A stretch of DNA of 64,000 nt from Linum tenue (lineage: Eukaryota; Streptophyta; Magnoliopsida; Malpighiales; Linaceae): assembly GCA_946122785.1 (NCBI GenBank), contig CAMGYJ010000008.1:22779475-22843474 (forward strand). Reading direction: 5' to 3'. Numbering within the stretch: the stretch's first letter is position 1; the number at the start of each line of letters is the position of its first letter. The position numbers were made by a program, and so were the translations under genes. The notes beneath the pieces are model-generated. The model made no database searches, had not been told where the DNA came from, and saw only the letters and a program-made list of their open reading frames with translations. Shown one piece after another: positions 45,778 to 56,000 of this stretch.

Positions 45778-46222
45778 TGTTACGAGATCGAGCCATCGTA
45801 GCATTTCATTAATTACTGGGCTTGCGTATCTTTTCTTATTAGTTCTTATTTGGATATTATTGGGTCTTATTTATTATTGTCTTAATTAATGTTTTCCTTG
45901 TTCAAGTTGGTTTAGGTTATTGTTAGTCGTGTTCTTAGCGGAGTAGGAGTTATATTCTATTTAGGAAAAGGTAGAGGCTTCTATGCCTATAAATATGTAC
46001 TTGTTTCGTTCGTTTAATGTCATGAGAAGATTGGAACCCAATTTATGTTTGTTTGCTTTGATTATTTCTTTCGTTCAGTTTAGTAGTTTCGTAGTTATTT
46101 TGGGGTTGTTCTCGCCATTAAGGAGATCCTCTACTCGAGAGCGTCGAGCAACGTATCCAAAAGTCCGGAGAAGTAAAGATCCAGTACGTAGAATTCCGCC
46201 CCTACGGCGCATCTACGTAACA
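45778..46222 (+). repeat. 3' LTR of the compact retrotransposon
   Basis: 445 bp, directly preceded by the purine-rich tract. 442 of 445 positions are identical to the 5' LTR by my alignment. Confidence 0.95.
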
Positions 46223-49200
46223 TCTTCTTCCTTCCCTGTCCCTTGACATTTTTCTTGGGCTCACCAACTCCATCCGCTGGCATAGCAACTGCAGGTGTTG
46301 CAGTAGCAGTAGCAGGTGCAGATTCAATGCCTGTGGTAGGTGTAGGTGTACTAGATGAGACATTCCCTTGATTCCCTTCTGCAACTCCAACACGAGTACC
46401 CAATTTTTTGGAAGTGGTTCGAGGAGGAACTGAACCACTTTTTTTCGGACCATCTCCTTTACGAGGACGAGAAGGTTTTGTCCTATAACAAAAAGTAAAA
46501 AAACATAAAAAAAATAAAAATCATTAAAATGCCATTGCCGACATGTCAAAAAACAAAAATCACCCAAACCAAACCATAAACCATTAACATTAAACCACTA
46601 TCTTACATTTTTCACTTTGTTTCTCAAGTAACAAAAAACCAAAGACCACCTCTTGACCTTGTGGTGTGACTGTGACCTGTACCAAAAAGTGAACAAAAGT
46701 ACAATTGTACAAATTAGTGAATTACAATTTACAAAACATGAAAACAAAATAATTAAGTAATCAAGTAATTATTATTTATTTATATATTGCATTATTGCTT
46801 CTGCTGGTCCCTTCATTCACGGCTTCACTATTGATTGACAAATGAGAAATGACAATCCCTCGTCCCTTTCGACCAAAAAAAAAATGAAAATCTCTGATCC
46901 CATCCCATGCTTCTCTGCTCGGCAAGGCAACATCCTACAAGAACTGAACAGGTGAGTGGTGACGACGACAAAGGAGTGAAGGACATATCCATTGGACCAT
47001 GGTAACAGGCCACCGGCGGAAGGATTTGCCGGAAACAGAGAAGCATGGCAACGTCGGAAGAACTTGCCGGCGGAAACAGAGAAGCATCGCAACGGCGGAA
47101 ACATAGTAGCAGGGAAACAGGGAAACAGAGAAGCAGGGTTTATTATTTGAGACTTGAGAGCACTCACCGTCTGGTTAAAATTTGTCAATTTTTCGAAAGC
47201 CGAGGACTGCAGTGTGGCGTCGGGTTATGTAGCGTCGCTTTTGCCGGAAACAAAGCCTGGTTGAGGCCGGAGAGGATGACTGTCTCTTGGGTGGAGCTTG
47301 ACAGCTTGTTGCCGGCGACGGAGACGGAGACGACGAAGCTACTCTCGCCTGTCGGATTGGATGAGCGGAGGAGTGATCGGCGGCAGACGATAATCGTGCA
47401 GGCGCAGCAGGGTAGGGCAGCAGCCAGCAGGGGAAAGGTTAATTGCTTAGGAGGAGTTAGGGTTTCTGTTTGGAGTTTGGACTTTTGGTTTTGAGATTGG
47501 AGTTGTCGTCGACGTTTGGGACTTGGGTTTGCTGATTTAGTGAAGAGTCCAATTCGGTATCGGAATACCGCTGGCCGACGGTAGTTTACCATATCGAGCT
47601 CGGTACACCGTCTGCCATAAATTCCCAGCCGATTACCGTTTGATTCGGTTAACGGGTTAATCGATAACCGCGGTTATCGGTACGGTTATCGGTTAACCCG
47701 TTAACCGAAATACCGGTTAGCAGCCCTAGTGGCGGAGGATCAGTCGAAGATCAGGTGGGTTTCATGGCGGAACATGTGTCGCAGTAAGCACGACGGGGGG
47801 ATTGGGGTTTAGGAGGTTTGAGCATTTTAATCAGGCTCTTCTGCCAAAATTGGGTGGCGGATTCTAATGGACCCTCAATCCCTCCTAGCCCAGGTGTATA
47901 AAGGGAAATATTTCCCCAGAGGGACTTTCCTTCAAGCGACGGCTCGGTCGCGCCCTTCATGGGGGTGGCAAAGTATTCTCTTTGGTAGACAGTTGTTGGA
48001 GAAGGGATTAAGATGGCAGATTGGGAATGGCCGATCCGCTTCCCTACTCCATTCTAGCTGGATACCTCGGCTCCAGCTTGACCCTCCTAGGTACAATCCG
48101 CAGGTTTTACCGGAGGGGGGTGACCCGCTGGTTGAGGAGGTTTTGTGTCCTGGGGAAGGAAAATGGTGTGACCTTAAGCTGCACCAGTGGTTTGATCCGC
48201 AGACCTGTCAGGCCATCAAATCGATCCCATTGCCTCGTAGGGATGTGGAGGACAAATTGATCTGGCAGGTTACCGTCGATGGGGTTTTCTCCGTCAAATC
48301 TGCCTATCATCTTGCTGTTGCCTTGGATAGGAGGGAGGGTAGGTGGAAATCAGTGGTGGGGTGGATGGACAGGCCTAGCTGGATTCGCTTGTGGAATGCG
48401 AACATCCCCCCAAAGCTAAAGGTCTTTGTTTGGCAGATCCTGCACCGTGCTCTCCCAACGACGGAGGCTCTCATTGAGAAGAAGGTGCTTGTCCACCCGA
48501 GATGTCCGGTTTGCTGGGACGGCATTGAGCCTTTGGAGCATCTCTTTATTGAGTGTCCAGTTGCCCGGGCCCTCTGGGACTATTCGGGTCTGGATTATTT
48601 GGGGGAGGGATTACCTCGGCAGACCTTCCCTCTCTTTCTGAAGAGATTGCTGGCGTTGGTTCATAACTCGGCGTTGTTCATGAGCGTGGTGGCCATCCTG
48701 TGGAGGATTTGGCGATCGCGGAACTGGGTTGTCTTTGAGCGCAAGCAGTTCGGGATCCCAGCCTTGATGCGTCAATTTCACCAGGAATATGAGGAGTGGG
48801 TTGGCCTGACTGCGAGCCCGACACATATGAGGAATGCGCCCATTCCAGCCCATACAAGTCCTCTTGGGGATAACAGGGTAATTTGTATGTGGGATGGGGC
48901 CACGAGATGTGGATCCCACTCGGCTGGTGGGATGGTTCTTATGAACCCAGAAAGGGTAATCCTTTTGGCAAAGGGAATTCAGTTTCAGTCTGTGGATGAT
49001 CCCATGGTTGTGGAATTGCTTGCTCTAAGGGAGGCTCTCGTTTGGTGTCTGGAGCTCGGTTTCTCGGAGGTCATGTTGGAGGGGGATGCTAAAGTGCTCA
49101 TCGATAAGATCAACAAAGCAGATACTAGAGATAACCGGGTGGGGGCCGTGCTTGAAGAGATAGGATACTATTTTCAGGCCCATCCTGGTTTGGCAATTCG

Positions 49201-49439
49201 ATTTGTAGGTCGGCGGAACAATAGGGTAGCCCATTTGGTGGCTAAAAAGGCCATTTCTTTGTACCCGGCTATGAGTCGGCACTTTGATTATCGAAACTGG
49301 CTTGCTTCCAGGATGTAACTATTGTTTGCTAATATCAATATATGATTATCTTTTGTAAAAAAAAAAAATACTTTGCCCTCAGAAGATCCTCTATAATGTG
49401 GAGTGTTTATTTATTCTCATTTTACTCTCTACGGACTTA

Positions 49440-49738
49440 GAAAGAGGAGCCAAAAAAAAAGGTGTGGCCTGTTAATTATGAGCTAGTCTTTGTTATGATA
49501 TTTCCTTTCGAGAAGGACTGTAGGAGGTGGAAACCCTACGACAAAACGGCCGCGATATACCAAACAGGGAGAAGAAGAACCACGATCGAGCGAAAGGCCA
49601 AGTTATGGAATGCCGACCTGATCCGCCGTCGGCGTCATCACCAGCGCTTATAAATCCGGCGTAAGGAGAAGAGAAACGACCGGATGTGGGAGAGCTCTAT
49701 GCTATGGAGGAGGAGGAGGAAGAGGAGGACGAGTTGCC
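49440..49738 (+). pseudogene. Duplicated 5' part of the DUF3615-like gene
   Basis: Matches the leader and first exon of the gene at 32677 in order: GAAAGAGGAGC, GGAAACCCT, CGCGATATA, GCGCTTATAAATCCGGCGT, ATGGAGGAGGAGGA, GACGAGTTGCCTG. The original ATG region is altered, and the match ends at GTTGCC, where a retrotransposon LTR begins. The continuation of the exon is not found to the right of the retrotransposon. It is either a tandem or segmental copy cut by the insertion, with the far part lost. Confidence 0.8.
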
Positions 49739-51146
49739 TGATAAAGAACCAGGGGGTGCTTTTGATCAGAATACGCAGCTCACACACACAATCGAACCAT
49801 AGATGATGGATAGGAAAAATTCTCGCCACAATCGAGGTGATTAATCGATTGATAAGAGAACTTGCTAAACAATTCTGGAATCCACTCAGAATAGCTTCAC
49901 AAGGGTCTTGTAATTAGCTAAGGAATCCACTCGTAGCTAATGACAATGGGTAAACTCTCGAGTAGGGATGGCAATTTCGACCAGACCCGTTTTACCCGAC
50001 CTGTTTGACTTGTTTTGGGGCGGGTCCGACCTGCCCCGTAGGCGGGGCGGGGCGGGCATGGGTAGTCTCATCGACCCGACCTGCCCTGACCCGCCCCATT
50101 CTCGACCCGTTCTTGTCTAAATTACATGTAATCTTAGTCAAATTACTTAGAATTTTCCTTTTATTGCTTCATATTTTGGCTATAATAAAGTTGTAAATTA
50201 GTAAAAATCTCAATTTCTCCAATAATTTAACTACAATTGTCATAATATTATTTTTTTCTTAGTCTTATAATAAAAATAACGAATATTTCTAATGTTTTCA
50301 TATAAATTGCATACCCATTGGGTCGACCTGCCCCGACCCGTGACCCGTGATCAATTACCCGACCTGGACCCGACCTGCCATGGGGCGGGTCTGGGTACCA
50401 AGAAACCCGCCCCGGACCTGCCCCATTGTCATTCCGACTCTCGAGACGCAACTCAAGAACTCAAACACTCGGTTTGTATTCAATTCAATCAACTCTGCTT
50501 TACAACGTGAATTGGAAAGGTATTTAAAGACAATAAACCCTAATACAACCCTACATGAACAAGGAAACTAATTAGAACAGGAATAGGCTAAAGAATTCGA
50601 GTAAAACAAGGTAACTTGCTAGCCAAGAAACTGACTTAAAACGCAAGCAAGTCTGCCCAGGAAAACAGGCTTCATAGCATCTTTGAGCCCTTTGAAAATG
50701 GTCTTCTAGGTTGATTCGAACTCAACCAATTCCTTGCCTTTGTATAAGAAAACTTCCTATTTCATCTCCAATATGAATCAGCCTGAGATCATGCTCCTAA
50801 CTCCAGATATAGGCCTTCAAAGTTGGTATCTCAACACAGTTTTCTGCCTTAGCCATTTTCTGGCAGTTTTCCAGTTTTGAGGTAGCAACTTTGAGGCCTT
50901 GGAAAACAACCTTAATGACATCATTTGGCTCCACAAAGCATATCATTGGAAACATGGAAACTTTATCTACAAAACAAACCCTTAACCTTGAATTTCCACT
51001 AAACCAATTGAGAGAACCATGCCTCCAAAGTATGTACCCTGAACACGAATTTTGACAGCCAAATTCTGCCCTTCTTCTTCCCAACTTCGTTAGCTTCTTC
51101 GTCAAGTAAATTAAACGTGTATAGTTGACCATTTGGGATCATATCA
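49739..51146 (-). repeat. 3' LTR containing a MITE
   Basis: About 925 bp of LTR plus the 475-bp MITE and its 8-bp duplication. Some 20 differences separate it from the right-hand copy, so this element is older than the compact element at 43848. Confidence 0.85.
49963..50437. mobile_element. 475-bp hAT MITE
   Basis: Perfect 8-bp duplications CTCTCGAG (49955-49962 and 50438-50445). The termini are TAGGGATGGCAAT and, reverse-complemented, TCGGAATGACAAT. GC-rich ends built from ACCCGACCTG/GGGCGGG words flank an AT-rich centre. The sister LTR has the empty site TAAACTCTCGAGACGC at about 58345, so insertion occurred after the retrotransposon was formed. Confidence 0.95.
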
Positions 51147-51259
51147 GACCCTCCCTCTTTAAAAAGTGTTGCCCTCAACACTTTGGCCTTTCTTTGATCA
51201 AATCGTACACAGAATTGATCCCAAATTGGATCGAAAGATGGCTGCTCAAACTTCCTTTT

Positions 51260-52441
51260 CTACAGAATTTCAACAACTTCAACTTCAACTACGATCGGTG
51301 TCATGGACTTTGAAGCTTGTAGTGTTGTTGTTAAATCTTCCTGGGCTCTAACAGAACCTTCCTCGACGATCAATTTCACCTGAACGCGATCAGAAAATTT
51401 TCCAGGTCGTCGGACTTCTTTAGCGTACCTGTTCTTGCTCGAATGAATTGGGGGTTTTCGTTTCGACGATTTCCAGTCCAATTGAACCACTCCACGCTCT
51501 TCGCCAGACTTCCAATTGAAGCTTTGAACCATTCCCCAGTCTCGATTCATCACCATTGTCGACGAATCTTCAACTTCGCCTTTCCCGCCGTTGGCCGTTT
51601 TCAAATTCTGGAAACCCATAATTTTCAATTGGAAATTGGGCGTTTGTTGTTCGATCCTCTTCGCGTCGAATTGATGGATGCTACACGTTCCTTGGACCTC
51701 CATGAATGGGTTTGACGGGTTAAATTTGCTCCAATCGAGCTGGTTTGCTCTACCCAATAGAGGGTCCTTGTTGGCTGTGTTCTTCACGAACAGAGGTGGT
51801 TTTGCGCGAATCAGATCTCCATTTCCAGGTATGTTCAATTCCAATTGGTTCACTTTTGACGATTCTGGGGTCTGAAATAATGATTCTGAATCATCGCCAT
51901 AATTCGACTCGTCCCCAGTTGGCCTGCCCACAAGAGCCCTGTCTTCGTTCTGTTTCCTGGTTACGAAACAGGGAAATCGAGCTAAATGTTGATCTTTCAC
52001 GTTCGCTGGATTCGAGTCGATCCAGCCTATGGGTAAGATTCCTGGGGTCTTTTGGAACGTTTCGACAGCGCTATTAGAGGTCGGCTCGGCCCCTAGTGCT
52101 CCGACCAATCCACTAGCATCGTGCTCGGTTTTGAGCATATTCAGAGCACTCTCTAGTCGATTTTGATTCCGATGAATAGAAGGATTAGTTGCCATTGGAT
52201 TGAGGTGAGAGCTTCCTGCGGAGGATTGGAATGTGTCGGCCTCCTTGGTGGTGGTCTTAGTGATCTCCAGAGCTCCACCCGATACTCCCTCTCTCTTGCT
52301 CTGTTTCGACGGAGAACGGGGATGTTCTGCTGCTCGCTTCTCCGAGTTGATTCGCGCATCGACACCTGGTTCAGGGGCTTCTACTCGAGCTCCAATACCT
52401 CCATCAACATCCACAGATGCGTTGCTGGCCGATTTGTGCAC
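51260..52441 (-). CDS. 393-residue retrotransposon frame of unknown function
   Basis: An uninterrupted minus-strand frame in the 3' part of the LTR element. It is polar, with no zinc knuckle, no RT and no integrase motif. Recognisable stretches include INSEKRAAEHPRSPSKQSKR near the N-terminus, LLGRANQLDWSKFNPSNPF in the middle, and VQLDWKSSKRKPPIHSSKNR near the end. It sits where pol would normally be. The downstream sense sequence FDPIWDQFC...KAKVLRATLFKEGG is the tail shared with the element at 36819. It could be a diverged accessory frame or remodelled captured DNA. No function is assigned. Confidence 0.45.
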   Translation of the reverse strand: MHKSASNASVDVDGGIGARVEAPEPGVDARINSEKRAAEHPRSPSKQSKREGVSGGALEITKTTTKEADTFQSSAGSSHLNPMATNPSIHRNQNRLESALNMLKTEHDASGLVGALGAEPTSNSAVETFQKTPGILPIGWIDSNPANVKDQHLARFPCFVTRKQNEDRALVGRPTGDESNYGDDSESLFQTPESSKVNQLELNIPGNGDLIRAKPPLFVKNTANKDPLLGRANQLDWSKFNPSNPFMEVQGTCSIHQFDAKRIEQQTPNFQLKIMGFQNLKTANGGKGEVEDSSTMVMNRDWGMVQSFNWKSGEERGVVQLDWKSSKRKPPIHSSKNRYAKEVRRPGKFSDRVQVKLIVEEGSVRAQEDLTTTLQASKSMTPIVVEVEVVEIL

Positions 52442-52647
52442 CGGCGTTGCCTCTTCGTCGTCAGCAAAGCTGTTGGCTTCGATGCTCTGTTTTTTCGGCG
52501 AAAAACAGGGACTGTCTTGCTCTGGCTGGGTCTTTGCTTGATCGACCTTCCATGGCCATGGTTTCGCTAGTATAGCCTTCTGATACTCCTCTTGGAGTCA
52601 TTGTAGCTCCTGCAAATCATTGGCAGCTTCTTCTGGAGCCAACGGGG

Positions 52648-53058
52648 TCATGCGAATACTTGGTTTCGTCTCCGAATTCGAAACTTCTTGCTCCGTCGGC
52701 TTTCAAAATAAACTTGACGTTTCCTGAACCATGGCTGACCCAATACGATGCTGCTGGGGAGGTTATATATCACATCACACGTAATATGATCCTCGTACTG
52801 GCCTATCGAAAACTTCACATTCACCTGAGATACTACGATGCCGAATCTGTTTTCGTATGGTGATTCGAAAACATAGGGCTTCGGAATCATCTGCGTTTGC
52901 AGACCTAGCTTGCTCACAACTCGAGAGGAAATCAAATTCCTCTCCCTGCCTCCATCCAAGAGAACTAAAAACAGCTGCTCCTCGATTAAGCAACGCGTGA
53001 AGATCATGGAATTGGCTAACTCTGATGCCGCCATTGCTACTCTGCTTTCCTCTGATTT
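52648..53058 (-). pseudogene. Retroviral-type aspartic protease-like fragment, cut by the CACTA element
   Basis: The segment LIEEQLFLVLLDGGRERNLI continues to SSRVVSKLGLQT, and then to YNLPSSIVLGQPWFRKRQVY. This is the layout of the retropepsin-like domain of plant Ty3 gag-pol proteins (usually LIDSGSTHNFIS ... ILGMPWL). The catalytic Asp is present, but the following residues are GG rather than S/TG. The 5' side of the frame is interrupted at 53058 by the CACTA terminus. Confidence 0.65.
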
Positions 53059-56000
53059 CACTACAAGAATTTGCCCATACAGCTATGGAACTGTTTGTGG
53101 CTAAAATGTCAAATTTGCGTGGCTAAATTATATAGCCACATAATTTTTATTTTGTAGCTTGCGTAGCTAGAAGTGGCGCAGCTAAAAGTTAGCCACACAT
53201 TTTTCCAATTACGTAGCTAACAACCAATGCATTTAGCTATAAAAGAAACATAATATAGCTGAAAGTCTTGCCACAAAGTGGATATTATGTAGCTAGATCA
53301 TGAAGATTTTTTGCTACTAAGAATATAATTTGTTGCTTTATCAAGCATTTTGCTACGCATTCATAATTTGAAACTAAAGAACGATAGTTTTTGCCACGCA
53401 TTTAGCTATAGATTTTGCCACCAATTATCTTCACACTATAACAAAGTATGTTTTACTACCAAAAGAGTCGTGGCTATAAAATTTACTAATAGCTTACAAA
53501 ATCCTTAACATGGCTATAATGTTTATGTTTTTGCTACCAATTATTTTGTAACTGTAGATGAAGTATTCTTGCTACGGTGTAATCATCGTGGCCAAAAGAA
53601 ATCAAGATTTAGCATTATGTATGCAAGTTGTGGCAACAAAATCTATTTTATGCTACTAGTAATTCCATAGCTAAATTTTTTGTTTTTGCTTCATAAAATT
53701 CTACATGTGGCACAAGTTATAAAACATTTGCCATAAACTACTTTGTAGCTATATATTTTGCTGCAGTTGGGTACACAGCTATATTATTAGTCGCTATATA
53801 TATTGAAAAATTTAGCCATGAAATGAATTTTGTGGCTGTAATTTTTTTTTAACCACAATGAAGCTTAGAATTTATTTGTTTAAATGATTTTTTCAAAATT
53901 AAATGTATTTAAATTGTTTGTTGTGGTGGGAAATATAATGATTGCATTACATGACTATGTATAGACGTGGCTGCATATCATGTTATTGTTAGTTGTAGGC
54001 TTAGACTATTGATCACACATCCACGAAATAATATAAATAAATTCAGCACATGAGGCATGATCCGGAAACATAATAAAAAAACATAATGACTAATCTGAAA
54101 AGTTATTATCAAATAGAAGCAAAAAGCCAAAAACATAAAATCGATAGTCCAAAGTCTAAACTGATAATCATCCTAAAAAGTGCTACACCCCTCGAAGAAT
54201 TGCAATGATGAAATCTCTAGAATTCGTTCAGATTATTCACTCTCTGTCACCTGCAAAAATTGAGTAATGCACAAGTGAAAAGACAAGAAGATGAAGATCA
54301 AACATAAACAATTTAAAAATTCTCACTTACTTCCTCATTAGACTCATCTCTTGGTGCTGAAGATCTTGTATTAGAAAGTAGGATTTGAAACTTTTCTTCC
54401 CATTTCTTGTTCATATCAGCCATTTGTTTCTCAACGTCTCTGGTTATCTTATCTACTCGTTCATTGGCTTCCTTTTTGGCTTGTTCCACTTGTTCACTCG
54501 CTTCTTTTCTAGCAGCTTCTACTTGTTTTATAAGTGCAGCTTTGGTTGGTTTAACACCAAAGAATTCGGTCACGCCTTTTCCAGGTCCATAAGCTCTCAC
54601 ATAGCCATTCTTCTCAGGTCCTAGAACCTTTTCAAACATTTCTTCATCATTCATAGAAACAACTCCTTCAGCTCTTTGTTTCTTCAATTGATCAAGTTGA
54701 GACTGCGTTAGAAAGATGAAAACAACAATCAATCGTTGAGTAGAAACTGAACTGAAAGAAACAAATTACGTAATTGATATGTAATGAAATAACCAATGTT
54801 TTGATCTTTTAAATAAAAGTTCTCTTACAATCACATCTTGGGAGTCAGGGTCTATAGCCTTTCCTTTCTTTCTCTTACGTGATTCAATCCAAACCTCAAC
54901 ACGAGAAGGAACAGTTCCATTTTGTTTTTTCTGAAAAGGAAATAGGGATTATTAGCTTAGAATAAAATAAAGTATGATATAAATAATTGAATATTCTTAT
55001 AACATAAATGTACCATTTGGTGTCTAAGTCGAGCAAGACTTTTTGTGCCTGTGTAGGGTGGCATTGAACGTTTTGATCTATTCTCTTTATTTTTCAAACT
55101 CCTTTCCTGAAAAAACGAAACCAATGTTTAATACACATAGGAAAAAAACTATTCGAGAACTTATATAATTTATCTTGCATAAAATTATTAAACATAATAC
55201 CTGGAAAGTTGGATCGCTCCATAAGTTAACAAGATACTTCCAATCATCTTTTGAGACTCTTTTTGGCCTATTCTTCAAGCGACTTTTGTAACTATGTTTC
55301 TTGTTGAAATATTTCTGCTTCAACTTTTGCCTATGATCCCGATATAATGCATTCATGTGACCGATGATTGCTTCCATCCTTCCCATTGGTAATTCAAATG
55401 TAAACTTCTCCTAAAAAATGTGAGAATAATATTAAATAAGAATTGAGATATGATTTATCTGCAAGTTAGTAAATAATTAAAAAAAATCAAGTAAGAATTT
55501 GATTACCTGTACAATTGCCCACATATGCTCGATAGCATCATTACTAATATCCTTCCATCTTTTCACTTGTAAAGGACAACATGATCGATTTCGAACCGTT
55601 ACTCCCAAGAACCAAACAAAACTTGTTGCGTTTTCTCCAATTGCTTGATGATCTTCATCAAAATCTACTGGCAGCTTTCTTCCTTCCTCTAACTCAATAA
55701 TTTTCATACATCGTGTGGGTCCTCGCGTTTTCTTTTTCTTCAAATGCGAACCTTCTGTTGAGAAGGTAAAATAAATAATTAAATAGGATTCTGAAAATAC
55801 CTTATCAATCGGACTGCTATATGAAAAAGCAAATATATAATTATGTCTTTGAGATGGAAAGGTGTATATATAATATACCTGAGGGATTAAGCTCCGATTC
55901 TTGTACAGTTGATGGCTGAATTGGATCATGGGGATCACTGTCCAGAGGAATCTCTTCTCCCATGCTTTCATTTGGCAAAATATCATGTTTTCTTGACAAT

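Larger units (their letters stand above)
43848..46222 (+). mobile_element. Compact non-autonomous LTR retrotransposon
   Basis: A complete element of 2,375 bp with identical 5-bp duplications TCTTC (43843-43847 and 46223-46227). Both LTRs are 445 bp and bounded by TG...CA. A primer-binding site and a purine tract (AAGGGGGGAGGGA, 45765-45777) sit where expected. The 1,485-bp interior holds one long frame (44334-45719) and no recognisable gag, protease, integrase, RT or RNase H. It must use proteins from an autonomous relative. The size is between TRIM and LARD classes. Confidence 0.95.
42022..46490 (-). pseudogene. hAT transposase gene, internally deleted and interrupted
   Basis: Read right to left, a basic N-terminal segment (PRKGDGPKKSGSVPPRTTSK, ~46460) and a Ser/Thr/Ala-rich linker run into the LTR element at 46222. 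Coding resumes at 43842 with a BED zinc finger (CKQCGTLIKAHS...LKNHHLSC) and the start of the RNase H-like catalytic region (RISITTDTWTSDNNQNFMCV, SITMDNASSNDV). The frame then passes after VKSSPGRSAKFKSAIEYLQD straight into the late region (KKRDYLVKDVTAEMTAMFEV). Most of the middle several hundred residues typical of hAT transposases are therefore missing. The C-terminal dimerisation segment is present (LSQMVKDILAVPVSSVASEA, FSCGGRVLSP). After a probable intron the tail is acidic (Glu/Asp-rich, 42022-42240). The catalytic core is incomplete, so the gene cannot encode an active enzyme. Confidence 0.88.
41268..47728 (-). mobile_element. hAT transposon inserted in the LINE and itself split
   Basis: Identical 8-bp duplications GTGGCGGA lie at 41260-41267 and 47729-47736. 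The terminal inverted repeats are TAGGGGTGATAAC at the left and, reverse-complemented, TAGGGCTGCTAAC at the right. The subterminal regions are dense in GTTAACCG/CGGTTAAC words. It carries a minus-strand transposase gene and hosts an LTR retrotransposon at 43848-46222. Without that it is about 4.1 kb. Confidence 0.93.
40075..49368 (+). mobile_element. 5'-truncated L1-type LINE split by a hAT element
   Basis: The left half (40075-41259) carries reverse transcriptase: KVDMEKAYDRVEWSFL, RQGDPLSPLLFVLC, and after a one-base frameshift near 40806 the catalytic LFFADDSYLFL. The right half (47737-49318) carries the zf-RVT segment (CPVCWDGIEPLEHLFIEC) and RNase H (CMWDGATRCGSHSAGGMVL). It ends with an A-rich tail at 49356-49368. 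The halves meet at a duplicated GTGGCGGA around the hAT element. A likely LINE target duplication TACTTTGC lies at 40067-40074 and 49369-49376. Without the insertion the LINE is about 2.8 kb. Frameshifts at ~40806 and at least two near 47795-47865 make it inactive. Confidence 0.9.

Noticed and set aside
50041..50110. GC-rich GGGCGGG block as a CpG-island promoter
   Set aside because: It is the subterminal GC-rich part of a hAT MITE proven by its 8-bp target duplication and empty site.
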